Source: an uncultured Actinomycetes bacterium
GTDB taxonomy: Bacteria > Actinomycetota > Actinomycetes > Nanopelagicales > Nanopelagicaceae
NCBI GenBank assembly: GCA_903834515.1
Contig: CAILJM010000025.1
Location: 1 to 64,000, forward strand
DNA: 64,000 bases
Direction of reading: 5' to 3'
The translations under genes and the position numbers were made by a program. Below the pieces are notes generated by a model, which saw only the letters and a program-made list of their open reading frames with translations, had not been told where the DNA came from and searched no databases. Below, one piece after another: positions 7,136-14,779 of the stretch; the stretch's first letter is position 1; each line of letters begins with the position of its first letter.

Positions 7136-7572
7136 TCCGTCTCGGCTCACTTGCTGGCTACCCATTTGAGGGACCTCGCTCACTCATGGGTTGGGCACCA
7201 CAAAAGATATCGGCTGTCTACGCCGTGATGTGCCTCAATGATCCAGAGAAGAAGCCAAAGGATTTCTCGGTTATCTATGTAGGCCACAGCGCCGACCTAT
7301 CGACAGTTGGTCTCCCACTCAAGCATCCGAAGTCATCGGCATGGGTTAAGCGATCAGGCGATAAATTCAACCTTTATATCTGTTGGTATGAATTCCTCGG
7401 TGGGACAGAGAAGCATCGCGATCAGATCGCCAAAGAGTTGATGGCGGTCTATCAACCGAGTTGTAATGATGAGCAATATGACCAGGCGTGGAAAGAAGAA
7501 TGGATCGGTGAATACTCAAATGCATTCACCGATCCACTTACTACTACTCGCGATCCGAACAATCGCACCTAA
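7132..7572 (+). CDS. GIY-YIG-like domain protein in cox accessory operon
   Basis: 146 aa. The N-terminal two thirds resemble a GIY-YIG nuclease domain: AVYAV (28-32) in place of GIY, IYVGHSADL (48-56) in place of YIG and the following turn, and KELMAVYQPSCN (101-112), which holds the expected catalytic Glu (E102). The arginine normally found in the helix after YIG is missing (residues 57-66 have none), so nuclease activity is doubtful. It overlaps the preceding gene as ATGA and ends the rightward operon, converging on the five small membrane genes. The family call is from motif reading only. A structural or binding role in CO dehydrogenase maturation is possible, but why it sits here is unknown. 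Confidence 0.75.
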   Translation: MIRLGSLAGYPFEGPRSLMGWAPQKISAVYAVMCLNDPEKKPKDFSVIYVGHSADLSTVGLPLKHPKSSAWVKRSGDKFNLYICWYEFLGGTEKHRDQIAKELMAVYQPSCNDEQYDQAWKEEWIGEYSNAFTDPLTTTRDPNNRT

Positions 7573-7605
7573 CTCTTACTAGCTCTAACTAACGAGCCTG
7601 ACAAA

Positions 7606-7971
7606 CTAGTCGATCTTTGCGCCGACACCATCGAAGAGGCGTGAGCGACGATGACCCATCGCTGGGAAGTTTGGCTTGCGGTGTTCTTCATGGTCAGGGT
7701 CTGCGACATATGTAGCCCCAACAACGATTCCTTCAGCCATTGTGTAGAGAAGAGGAAGCGCACCGGCGACAACACCACCTGTGGTGTTAATCCGCTCTAA
7801 GCCAGGCTCGATCGTATCTGCATCGGCCTTGATAGCCCATACAAGATCGGCCGCTTCTTCAAGCTTTGTCGCAACAGCAGCGAGCTGCTTACCGACGATG
7901 AATAGGTAGATCGCAAGTCCTGCGATGAGAGCGACAATGTCAATGACGCTGAAGATCTGTAGACCCTTCAT
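7606..7971 (-). CDS. Small membrane protein 5 of the cox-linked array (121 aa)
   Basis: Last gene of the leftward cox operon. One N-terminal membrane helix (about residues 9-28, IDIVALIAGLAIYLFIVGKQ) is followed by an amphipathic helix with INTTGGVVAGALPLL near residues 61-75, resembling the INRTAEAVDAVL stretch of the gene before it. A charged C-terminal extension with DPDHEEHRK and HRRSR has no counterpart in the other four. ATG 7971 overlaps the previous stop as ATGA. I know no named family. The predicted topology is a single anchor with a cytoplasmic or outside tail; the orientation cannot be fixed from sequence. Confidence 0.75.
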   Translation of the reverse strand: MKGLQIFSVIDIVALIAGLAIYLFIVGKQLAAVATKLEEAADLVWAIKADADTIEPGLERINTTGGVVAGALPLLYTMAEGIVVGATYVADPDHEEHRKPNFPAMGHRRSRLFDGVGAKID

Positions 7972-8243
7972 GAACGCACCTTCTCTAGTACTCGTCCGAG
8001 GAACAAGTGATGCTCTAGGCCTTCTGCCAAGACTGCATCAACTGCTTCTGCGGTTCTATTGATCAATTCAGTGTTCGCGGTATTGGCCTTAGCAGCAGTG
8101 AGGGTTGCGCGAATGTGAGCAACGCGCTTATCAATGGTGCGCACTAATAGCACGAGAATTGTAAGTAGCGCTGCAACCGCAACTACAACAACAGCTCCCA
8201 AGATATTTGCGGTGAGCCAGAGCGTATGGACGCTTGATGACAT
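7968..8243 (-). CDS. Small membrane protein 4 of the cox-linked array (91 aa)
   Basis: One long membrane helix (about residues 10-35, rich in V and A) is followed by a basic edge (RTIDKRVAHIR) and an amphipathic helix containing ANTANTELINRTAEAVDAVLAE. It has the same design as its neighbours and looks most like member 3 (8248-8502), which has NTAALENLNVTIASAHAIV at the same place. A strong SD (GGAGG) lies 8 nt before ATG 8243. Unknown function. Confidence 0.75.
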   Translation of the reverse strand: MSSSVHTLWLTANILGAVVVVAVAALLTILVLLVRTIDKRVAHIRATLTAAKANTANTELINRTAEAVDAVLAEGLEHHLFLGRVLEKVRS

Positions 8244-8247
8244 CTTC

Positions 8248-8502
8248 TCAGCCTCCTAGTTTCGTACGGCCGCGGTTGAGTCCTGCAACAATCGCATGGG
8301 CCGATGCGATGGTGACATTGAGATTTTCGAGTGCGGCGGTATTTTTCTCCGCGCCTTCAAGACCAGTGTTGATCGCCTTTGCCTGTCCACCGATTCGGTG
8401 AGCGAGGAGCAAAATTGGCACAACGAGTGCGACGACTACAAGGACGACAACGGTTGCAATGATGTAACCGAGAAGCCATCCGCTATGTGAGCTAAAGTCC
8501 AT
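8248..8502 (-). CDS. Small membrane protein 3 of the cox-linked array (84 aa)
   Basis: An N-terminal membrane helix (about residues 10-33, valine-rich) is followed by HRIGGQAKAINTGLEGAEK and an amphipathic segment NTAALENLNVTIASAHAIV, ending in basic residues (NRGRTKLGG). It shares the NT-x(5)-LN/IN-x-T pattern with member 4 downstream. SD GGGAG precedes ATG 8502 and the gene stands 10 bp after member 2. Unknown function. Confidence 0.75.
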   Translation of the reverse strand: MDFSSHSGWLLGYIIATVVVLVVVALVVPILLLAHRIGGQAKAINTGLEGAEKNTAALENLNVTIASAHAIVAGLNRGRTKLGG

Positions 8503-8512
8503 GATCTTCTCC

Positions 8513-8740
8513 CTAGATCGATTCCGCGAAATCTCGAACCGGCTTCAAACTTGCATTGACCGATGCGACAGCGGATGGAACGGTTGATGTCTTTGCGACG
8601 ATTACTTGGACTCCTCCATCAAGTGCATCGAGGGTCTTCACTACTGCACGCAGGTGCAATATGACTCGGATTAACCCGAGCGCAGCAGCCGCAATAATGA
8701 GCGTTGCCAAGATCAAAGTGAATACTGCTTCTTGTGGCAT
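8513..8740 (-). CDS. Small membrane protein 2 of the cox-linked array (75 aa)
   Basis: A membrane helix (about residues 6-25, FTLILATLIIAAAALGLIRV) is followed by HLRAVVKTLDALDGGVQVI and a second amphipathic stretch TVPSAVASVNASLKPVRDF. It has the same anchor-plus-amphipathic-helix design as its neighbours, but pairwise similarity is low. SD GAGAGG lies upstream of ATG 8740. Unknown function. Confidence 0.72.
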   Translation of the reverse strand: MPQEAVFTLILATLIIAAAALGLIRVILHLRAVVKTLDALDGGVQVIVAKTSTVPSAVASVNASLKPVRDFAESI

Positions 8741-8749
8741 CTACCTCTC

Positions 8750-9004
8750 CTATCCGAGTAACTTCGAAACTGGGCCGGCGTAGCGAACTGCGCCATTGGC
8801 GACATCTGCAATGACAGCCTCTGTCTTCTTCAATTGCTTTGGTGTGGCATCAAGCTCACCAATGAGTGCAACTCCGCCTGCGAGTGCGTCATCAGCTGCG
8901 CCACGAATACGCTCTAACGGCCCGAGGACCATATTGAGTAGTGCAACAAGTACCGGCACGATCACAACCAAGAGGATGAGATTTCCGATTCCCCATAAGC
9001 TCAT
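8750..9004 (-). CDS. Small membrane protein 1 of the cox-linked array (84 aa)
   Basis: First of the five small membrane genes, directly after coxG (18-bp gap). A membrane helix covers about residues 5-27 (IGNLILLVVIVPVLVALLNMVLG), then LERIRGAADDALAGGVALIGELDATPKQLKKTEAVIADVANGA forms amphipathic helices. SD AGGAG precedes ATG 9004. The DDALAGGVALI stretch resembles the LDALDGGVQVI of member 2, which supports common descent by duplication. Unknown function. Confidence 0.72.
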   Translation of the reverse strand: MSLWGIGNLILLVVIVPVLVALLNMVLGPLERIRGAADDALAGGVALIGELDATPKQLKKTEAVIADVANGAVRYAGPVSKLLG

Positions 9005-9022
9005 TTTCTATCTCCTATCCGG

Positions 9023-9610
9023 TTATCGACGTGCTACTGGTTGATATGGCAAGAAGAAGCGAGCGAAGATACGAGTCGCTGCTCTCTTCACGACTGTGAT
9101 CGCAATAGAAACACCGCTTGCAGCCTTTGGGCCACCTACAGAGTTTGGATCAAGTCCAAGTGAGATCGCCTTCATGCGAGCCTGCATGCTGCCAGCAGTT
9201 TGGTTGACCAAGACTGCGGTGACATCGGCGACCAAGCCACGACCAAATTGCGCAGCCGCACCAGAGATCGTGAGATCAAGTGAGATATTTACACGAGTTC
9301 CTGTGGCTGTCGGAGTAAGTGCTGCAGTGAGATTTGCTTGCGCTTCACCGCGACCCTTTCGATCGGCACCTGATGCTTCGATATTAATAATTTTCTTCGT
9401 GTTGTCGCGGCTCGTTACCTTTGCAGCTCCAGCGAATTCAAGCTTTACAGGACCGGCAGAGATGATGACATCTCCTTCGTAGTGATCCTCGCCAATTTTG
9501 TTGGTGAGATCTGCGCCAGGAATACACGCTGCTACCTGTGGGACATCATCAAAGAACTTCCATACGGCATCGATCTGTTGATCGACGTCGATCGCCTGCG
9601 AGATTAGCAT
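9023..9610 (-). CDS. coxG: CoxG, SRPBCC-family CO dehydrogenase membrane-linking protein
   Basis: 195 aa. A CoxG-type START/SRPBCC domain covers about residues 1-145 (DAVWKFFDDVPQVAACIPGADL, then GDVIISAGPVKLEFAGAAKV and GAAAQFGRGLVADV), typical of CO dehydrogenase subunit G. A C-terminal amphipathic segment near residues 168-188 (SIAITVVKRAATRIFARFF) could touch the membrane. CoxG homologues recruit CO dehydrogenase to the membrane, and a mycobacterial homologue has been reported to carry menaquinone to the enzyme. SD AGGAGG precedes ATG 9610; the start overlaps the end of the xdhC-YHS gene by 7 bp. The next five genes encode small membrane proteins, which fits a membrane-coupling role. Confidence 0.95.
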   Translation of the reverse strand: MLISQAIDVDQQIDAVWKFFDDVPQVAACIPGADLTNKIGEDHYEGDVIISAGPVKLEFAGAAKVTSRDNTKKIINIEASGADRKGRGEAQANLTAALTPTATGTRVNISLDLTISGAAAQFGRGLVADVTAVLVNQTAGSMQARMKAISLGLDPNSVGGPKAASGVSIAITVVKRAATRIFARFFLPYQPVARR

Positions 9611-10575
9611 TTTGCCTCCTGGTTGATGAATGAGGTGGGATCTTTTTCAAAAGTTGCGCGACATCCTGGTGCGCAGAAGTAATAGGTCGTACCTTCAAAT
9701 TCGAAGGGACGATTAGATTTTTCAGCGGTGACGGTCATTCCGCAGACGAGATCGATGACCTCATCGACTTCGATCATGGGGAGCAGTGCTGGACTTGCAG
9801 TTTTTACACTCTGATCAAAAATCCCCGTTGAGCGCAATTGAACCAACTCGGCCAAGATCGCTACCGCGACTTCGCGGTGTGAGGTATGACCAAGATCGAG
9901 TCCGGCAGGAACGTGAATCCGCTCAATCTCGGTAGCAGTGAAACGACGATCGAGGAGGTAATCCAGGACCGCCTTTCCGCGCTTGCGAGATGCAACAACG
10001 CCGAGATAGGCAGGCTTTGAAGCGAGCGCAATCTCTGCAGCCTCTTCATCACCATGGCCCTGTGTGGCCACGACAACGATTGAACTCTCATCGATCGAGC
10101 TGGCTGAGAAGTCATTCATATCGATGAGCTCTACTCGCCAGTCGAGCGCCTGAATTAATTGATTTAGCGTGATAGCCATCGGTGAACGGCCGACAATAAC
10201 GACACGGGGCGCCGCCGCAACTGGCTCTACATAAATCTGAAGTGCACCTTCGCTCTGACAAGCCATCGGAACTGTCATGACGCCATCTGGGACATGCATC
10301 CCTTTGAAGTCAGCTTCCTGGCCGAGCCAGATCAACTGCGCCTTTCCGGCTGCCATAACTTTCTTCGCTTCACGAATGAGGACGGGTTCAGCGCATGCGC
10401 CACCAATCCAACCGTGGAGTTTTCCGTCGCTAGTAATGATCGCTCGCGCGCCACTATGCCCCGAAGAGGGACCTTGGCGCCAGACGACAGTTGCCAAGAC
10501 AAAGGATTCACCATTCTTTGTCAGTTCAACTGCGCGCTCCATGACGCTCATTCCCTCTACGGTGCTCTGTGACAT
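9604..10575 (-). CDS. XdhC/CoxF-type Moco insertion protein fused to a YHS domain
   Basis: 323 aa from ATG 10575 (14 further residues are possible from an upstream codon inside coxL, judged unlikely). Domains in order: XdhC/CoxI N-terminal domain with GWIGGACAEPVLI, where the conserved Cys is kept; Rossmann-like XdhC C-terminal domain (PRVVIVGRSPMAITL, then PAYLGVVASRKRG and GLDLGHTSHREVAVAI); and a C-terminal YHS metal-binding domain (DLVCGMTV, YYFCAPGCRATFEKDPTSF). XdhC proteins deliver matured molybdenum cofactor to hydroxylase apo-enzymes. YHS domains occur in copper and heavy-metal handling proteins, so the fusion could bring copper to the Mo-Cu centre; that link is an inference. It sits 4 bp after coxL, with no SD, consistent with coupled translation. 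Confidence 0.9.
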   Translation of the reverse strand: MSQSTVEGMSVMERAVELTKNGESFVLATVVWRQGPSSGHSGARAIITSDGKLHGWIGGACAEPVLIREAKKVMAAGKAQLIWLGQEADFKGMHVPDGVMTVPMACQSEGALQIYVEPVAAAPRVVIVGRSPMAITLNQLIQALDWRVELIDMNDFSASSIDESSIVVVATQGHGDEEAAEIALASKPAYLGVVASRKRGKAVLDYLLDRRFTATEIERIHVPAGLDLGHTSHREVAVAILAELVQLRSTGIFDQSVKTASPALLPMIEVDEVIDLVCGMTVTAEKSNRPFEFEGTTYYFCAPGCRATFEKDPTSFINQEAKC

Positions 10576-10579
10576 CAGA

Positions 10580-12961
10580 TTAGTTACCGCTCCGAACAGG
10601 TGGCATGCCATAGACATCTTTACCTGTTGTGAGTGCTTCGTAGACGCGGTTTGGCATCAAAGGCATATCAATGTTGCGAACACCCTTGTGGCTAAGCGCA
10701 TTAACGACAGCGTTAACGAATGCAGCTGGTCCAGCAACTGTTGCGCACTCGCCTACGCCCTTTGCACCGATTGGATGGTGTGGGCAAGGTGTGACAACTT
10801 CATAGAGCTCGAACCCTGGAGTCTCCCAAGCTGTAGGCAAGAGGAAGTCCATGTAGTTAGCGCCGATGCAGTTACCTTCTTCGTCGTAAGTTTGGTACTG
10901 CATATTTGCCATCGCATAAGCCTCTGTGAGACCACCCATGATCTGACCTTCAACGATCATTGGGTTGATGCGAACGCCGCAGTCATCTACTGCTACGAAC
11001 TGAAGTACATCCCACACGCCAGTCTCTGGATCGATTTCGACCTTGCAGAAGTAAGCGGCGAATGGCCAGGTGAGGTTTGGTGGATCGTAGTACGCGGTAT
11101 TTTCCAGACCTGGCTCCATGCCATCAGGCATATTGCTGTAGGCGGCCATTGCGCACTCTTGAATCGTCACGCCGCGATCTGAATTTGAACGGACGTAGAA
11201 GCGACCAAGCTCCCACTCGATATCTTCCTCAGATACCTCGAGTAGGTGAGCAGCGATCTTACGTGCCTTGGCGCGGACCTTACGTGCAGCCATAGAGACG
11301 GCCGCTCCGGCAACAGGTGTGCTTCGTGAAGCGTAGGTACCCATACCAAATGGTGCGGTATCAGTATCGCCTTCTTCAACGACAATATCTTCAGCAGGTA
11401 TACCGAGCTCGTGAGCAACGATCTGCGCCCATGTTGTCTCGTGTCCTTGCCCCTGTGTCTTAGCACCGGTGCGAAGAATTGCCTTACCGGTCATATGTAC
11501 ACGAAGTTCAGCTGAATCGAACATCTTGATACCAAGGATGTCGTACTCACGGCTATTTCCTGCGCCAAGTGGCTCAGTCATCGTCGAGATACCGATTCCA
11601 AGAAGCTTGCCGCGCTTGCGCGCCTCTTCCTGTTCCTTAGCGAAGTCCTTATAGCCAATCGCTTCCATACCAACATTGAGGCACTTCTCGTACTGACCTG
11701 AGTCAGTGAGGAAGCCAAATGCTGTGCGGTGTGGGAAGTCGTCATCCTTAACAAAGTTGACGCGGCGGAACTCTGCCTGATCCATACCAAGATCATCAGC
11801 AGCAGCATGCACCATGCGCTCTTGGAAGAACATCGCTTCTGTTACTCGGAATGAGCAACGGTAAGCAACGCCACCTGGAGCCTTGTTGGTGTAATACCCA
11901 GTGGCAAACATATGCGCAGTTGGGATGTCGTAGCAGGCAAATGCTGAGTGCATCAGACCGATCTTGAACTTACTTGGCTGTGCATCTGCAAAGAATGCGC
12001 CGTGATCAGAGATGGTGTTCATGCGTACGCCAAGAATCTTTCCATCCTTGCGAAGCGCCATCTCACCCTTGAGGTAGACATCGCGACCAAAACCGGTTGA
12101 GATCAAGTTGCCGGTCTTATCTTCGATCCACTTTACTGGCTTCTCGGTCAAAATCGAGGCAAGAATCGAGATGACATAGCCAGGATAGACAGGAACCTTG
12201 TTACCAAATCCGCCACCGATATCAGGTGAAACAACGCGGATCTGCTGCTCAGGAAGCTCGGCAACCAATGCAACCGCTGCACGCACGATATGTGGCGCCT
12301 GCGAGGTTACATAAAAAGTAAGTTTTCCTGTAGCACGATCGAAGTCAGCGATCGAACCGCAGCACTCGATTGGTGATGGGTGGGTACGTGGGTAATGCAT
12401 CTCGACCTTGGATACGAGATCTGCATCCTCAAATGCCTTATCGGTACGAGCCTTATCGCCGATTTCCCAGTCGAAGACTTTGTTACCAACTTGGCCAGCT
12501 TTATCATCGCGAATCTGAATCGCATCTTCAGCTGCAGCCTGTACAGGGTTAACAATCGGAGGAAGGATTTCGTAATCCACAACGATCTTGGCACATGCAT
12601 CTTTGGCGATGTATGGATCATCAGCGATAACGGCACAGACTTCTTGTCCCTGGAAGCGGACCTTATCTGTCGCTAGGACAGCTGCTGTGTCGTAAGAGAG
12701 TGTTGGCATCCACGCGAGGTTACGTGCCGCCATCATCTCGCCAGTGAGGACAAGACGCACACCTGGCATATCCCAAGCAGCGCTGGTATCGATTGACTTG
12801 ATGCGAGCATGCGCAACTGGGCTACGCAAGATCTCCATGTGGAGCATGCCAGGTAGCACGATGTCGTCTACATAGTTACCTTTTCCGCGGATGAAGCGGT
12901 TATCTTCGACACGACGACGGCTTGCACCGAGTCCGCCAATTTTGATTTCGTCTAATGACAT
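10580..12961 (-). CDS. coxL: CO dehydrogenase large (molybdenum) subunit CoxL, form I
   Basis: 793 aa. Xanthine oxidase-family molybdenum subunit that holds the Mo-Cu-MCD active site and oxidises CO to CO2. The active-site loop reads AYRCSFR (residues 366-372), the form I signature, with C369 as the predicted copper ligand. The catalytic glutamate is in GAKGVGECA (E738). The glycine-rich PDIGGGFGNK motif (246-255) and the TQGQGHETTWAQI stretch (502-514) contact the cofactor and dinucleotide. The length is typical. SD GGGGCGA precedes ATG 12961. Operon order is coxM-coxS-coxL, as in other aerobic CO oxidisers. All diagnostic residues are present, so this should be a true CO dehydrogenase rather than a form II relative. 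Confidence 0.98.
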   Translation of the reverse strand: MSLDEIKIGGLGASRRRVEDNRFIRGKGNYVDDIVLPGMLHMEILRSPVAHARIKSIDTSAAWDMPGVRLVLTGEMMAARNLAWMPTLSYDTAAVLATDKVRFQGQEVCAVIADDPYIAKDACAKIVVDYEILPPIVNPVQAAAEDAIQIRDDKAGQVGNKVFDWEIGDKARTDKAFEDADLVSKVEMHYPRTHPSPIECCGSIADFDRATGKLTFYVTSQAPHIVRAAVALVAELPEQQIRVVSPDIGGGFGNKVPVYPGYVISILASILTEKPVKWIEDKTGNLISTGFGRDVYLKGEMALRKDGKILGVRMNTISDHGAFFADAQPSKFKIGLMHSAFACYDIPTAHMFATGYYTNKAPGGVAYRCSFRVTEAMFFQERMVHAAADDLGMDQAEFRRVNFVKDDDFPHRTAFGFLTDSGQYEKCLNVGMEAIGYKDFAKEQEEARKRGKLLGIGISTMTEPLGAGNSREYDILGIKMFDSAELRVHMTGKAILRTGAKTQGQGHETTWAQIVAHELGIPAEDIVVEEGDTDTAPFGMGTYASRSTPVAGAAVSMAARKVRAKARKIAAHLLEVSEEDIEWELGRFYVRSNSDRGVTIQECAMAAYSNMPDGMEPGLENTAYYDPPNLTWPFAAYFCKVEIDPETGVWDVLQFVAVDDCGVRINPMIVEGQIMGGLTEAYAMANMQYQTYDEEGNCIGANYMDFLLPTAWETPGFELYEVVTPCPHHPIGAKGVGECATVAGPAAFVNAVVNALSHKGVRNIDMPLMPNRVYEALTTGKDVYGMPPVRSGN

Positions 12962-12975
12962 ATCTCTATCGCCCC

Positions 12976-13503
12976 TTAGTTAGATTCCGCGCGCATTTTT
13001 TCAGCAGCCCAAAGAACTGCCTTCACAATATTTTGATACCCAGTGCAACGGCAAAGATTTCCAGAGAGCGCCCAACGAATTTCATCTTCAGTTGGATTTG
13101 GATTTCTCTCGAGAAGTGCCTTTGCAGACAACATCATTCCTGGTGTGCAGAAACCGCATTGAAGGCCATGCTCTTGCTTAAAGCCTTCTTGGATTGGATG
13201 AAGTTCGCTCGGTGTTGCAAGACCTTCAACAGTTTGAACTTCGCGACCATCTGCCTGGACTGCGAGCATGGTGCAACTCTTTACTGGACGGCCAGCAACA
13301 AGAACGGTGCATGCACCGCAGTTTGTTGTGTCGCAACCCTTGTGAGTTCCGGTGAGATCAAGTCCCTGACGAAGCAGGTCGGCAAGTAGCAGACGAGGCT
13401 CGACATCAAGTGTGCGATCTGTTCCGTTTACATTGACGGTGATGCGACGAACTGGAATGTTGTCGGCAGGAGGAGTTGCAATCTCTTCAAAAAGACTCGA
13501 CAT
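12976..13503 (-). CDS. coxS: CO dehydrogenase small (2x[2Fe-2S]) subunit CoxS
   Basis: 175 aa. Two [2Fe-2S] clusters: a plant ferredoxin-type site with C57, C62, C65 and C77, and an all-helical site with C116, C119, C151 and C153 (CGFC and CRCTGY). It passes electrons from the molybdenum centre in CoxL to the flavin in CoxM. The N-terminus has about 15 residues before the ferredoxin fold begins (RRITVNVNG). ATG 13503 lies 4 bp after the coxM stop. Confidence 0.98.
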   Translation of the reverse strand: MSSLFEEIATPPADNIPVRRITVNVNGTDRTLDVEPRLLLADLLRQGLDLTGTHKGCDTTNCGACTVLVAGRPVKSCTMLAVQADGREVQTVEGLATPSELHPIQEGFKQEHGLQCGFCTPGMMLSAKALLERNPNPTEDEIRWALSGNLCRCTGYQNIVKAVLWAAEKMRAESN

Positions 13504-13507
13504 ATTT

Positions 13508-14377
13508 TTAGGCTACTTTCTCTGCGATTTGGGCAACAAGGATTCGCTTAACAAATGTTTTAACAATCTGACGCTTGTAGTCAGAAGATCCACGGTGATC
13601 GGTACGTGGTTCAGCCTTTGCAGCGACAGCTGCAGCGACAGTATCGATGATCGACTCTGTGAGATCGTGGCCCACGAGAGCAGATGCTTCTTCATTCGCA
13701 TCAATGGTCTTTCCGCCCACGCCAGCGAGGGCGATACCAGCGCGCAATACGCGGTTTCCATCCATATCCAACGCCACAGCAACGGATGCGGTTGCGAAGT
13801 CACCGACGCGACGCTCGAGTTTCAAGTAACCACCACGAGCGACTCCCTTTGGTGCTGGGATAACTGCTTCGATCGCAATCTCGTTGTAGTTAAGTGCATT
13901 TGCATATGGACCAAGAACGAAATCCTTCATATCAATGGTGCGCTTGCCTTTAGGACCTTGCACGACAAGATGGCCACCAAGAGCAATCATTGTTGCAGCC
14001 CAGTCTCCTTGCGGATCGGCGTGGCATACAGAGCCAACGAAAGTTCCACGGGTGCGAACAATTGGATCAGCAACAAGTGGCGCTGCTGCAGCAATGGTTG
14101 GTTGACGTTGAGCAATTTCGGCAGAGTGTTCGAGATCTTCATGGCGACAGAGTGCGCCAATATGAAGTGAACCATCTGCATCAAAGCGGTGATAATCCAA
14201 ACCAGGAATATTGTTGATATCAACGATTTGATCAGGGAATGCAAAGCGAAGTTTTAACATTGGCACCAAGCTCTGACCGCCAGCCAAAATCTTCGCATCG
14301 CCCTTGCCTGCATCAAGAAGTGCGACTGCAGCTTCTATCGTCTTGGGAGATTCGTATTTAAATCGTGATGGATACAT
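13508..14377 (-). CDS. coxM: CO dehydrogenase medium (FAD) subunit CoxM
   Basis: 289 aa. FAD-binding subunit of the molybdenum hydroxylase. The N-terminal FAD motif is AGGQS (32-36), and the second FAD contact region is [18 protein letters not shown] (from about 108), in place of the common TIGGS. The CO_deh_flav_C domain covers roughly residues 170-285. It hands electrons to the quinone pool or to CoxG-bound quinone. SD AGGAGCAAGG precedes ATG 14377. It follows the 77-aa ORF by 25 bp. Confidence 0.97.
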   Translation of the reverse strand: MYPSRFKYESPKTIEAAVALLDAGKGDAKILAGGQSLVPMLKLRFAFPDQIVDINNIPGLDYHRFDADGSLHIGALCRHEDLEHSAEIAQRQPTIAAAAPLVADPIVRTRGTFVGSVCHADPQGDWAATMIALGGHLVVQGPKGKRTIDMKDFVLGPYANALNYNEIAIEAVIPAPKGVARGGYLKLERRVGDFATASVAVALDMDGNRVLRAGIALAGVGGKTIDANEEASALVGHDLTESIIDTVAAAVAAKAEPRTDHRGSSDYKRQIVKTFVKRILVAQIAEKVA

Positions 14378-14402
14378 TGTGCGACCTTGCTCCTATTCCC
14401 GG

Positions 14403-14636
14403 TTACTTACGCTTTTTATCTGGAACTGCTGTTGGCATTGAATCTGCATCTGGATCTGGACGTGGCTCCTGGTGAGCAGGCCAAGGACCTTGCACAGGCT
14501 GACTTGCAACTTTCATAAATTCTGTAAATTGTGGCCAAGCCCAGATAGTTGGACTTGCACCCTCTTTTGGTGAGTTCTCGATCAATGCAAAGAAACGAGG
14601 ATTACCGCGCTCGTGTCCAGATGATTCAACGGCCAT
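14403..14636 (-). CDS. 77-aa protein of unknown function heading the coxMSL operon
   Basis: Not recognised. Small soluble protein with a Trp-rich centre (TIWAWPQFTEFM, GPWPAH) and a Pro/Asp-rich tail ending in KKRK. No signal peptide, membrane helix or cysteine. SD AAGGA lies 9 nt before ATG 14636, and the predicted cox promoter is 48 bp upstream of the start codon. Being the first gene of the structural operon it could be a CO dehydrogenase-specific factor or a leader-type regulator, but no function can be assigned. Confidence 0.75.
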   Translation of the reverse strand: MAVESSGHERGNPRFFALIENSPKEGASPTIWAWPQFTEFMKVASQPVQGPWPAHQEPRPDPDADSMPTAVPDKKRK

Positions 14637-14683
14637 ATGAAAATCCTTCTTTATCTCTCAGGTGTGGAAGGCATGCGGTGGTG

Positions 14684-14712
14684 AAAGTAACACTCTTGCA
14701 AATGGGTAGCAA
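14684..14712 (-). promoter_or_regulatory. Promoter of the coxMSL structural operon
   Basis: -35 TTGCTA (14712-14707), a 17-bp spacer and -10 TACTTT (14689-14684) predict transcription from about 14677, giving a roughly 40-nt leader with an SD. Unlike most promoters in the window it is not leaderless. The 14713-14779 stretch up to mocA has no other clear feature. Confidence 0.5.
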
Positions 14713-14779
14713 TAGGAAAGTACTCGCAAAACGGACTTTCTTCTGAAGAGATTTTCACGATAAAAGCGTTATAAGAACG

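Noticed and set aside
10277-11182. Long plus-strand open frame (about 300 codons) opposite coxL
   Set aside because: It lies wholly antisense to coxL and the xdhC-YHS gene, has no RBS or -10 pattern and its product has no recognisable motif; coxL coding is unambiguous.
13412-14170. Long plus-strand open frame opposite coxM/coxS
   Set aside because: Antisense to clear coxM and coxS genes; the translation is low in complexity and lacks motifs.
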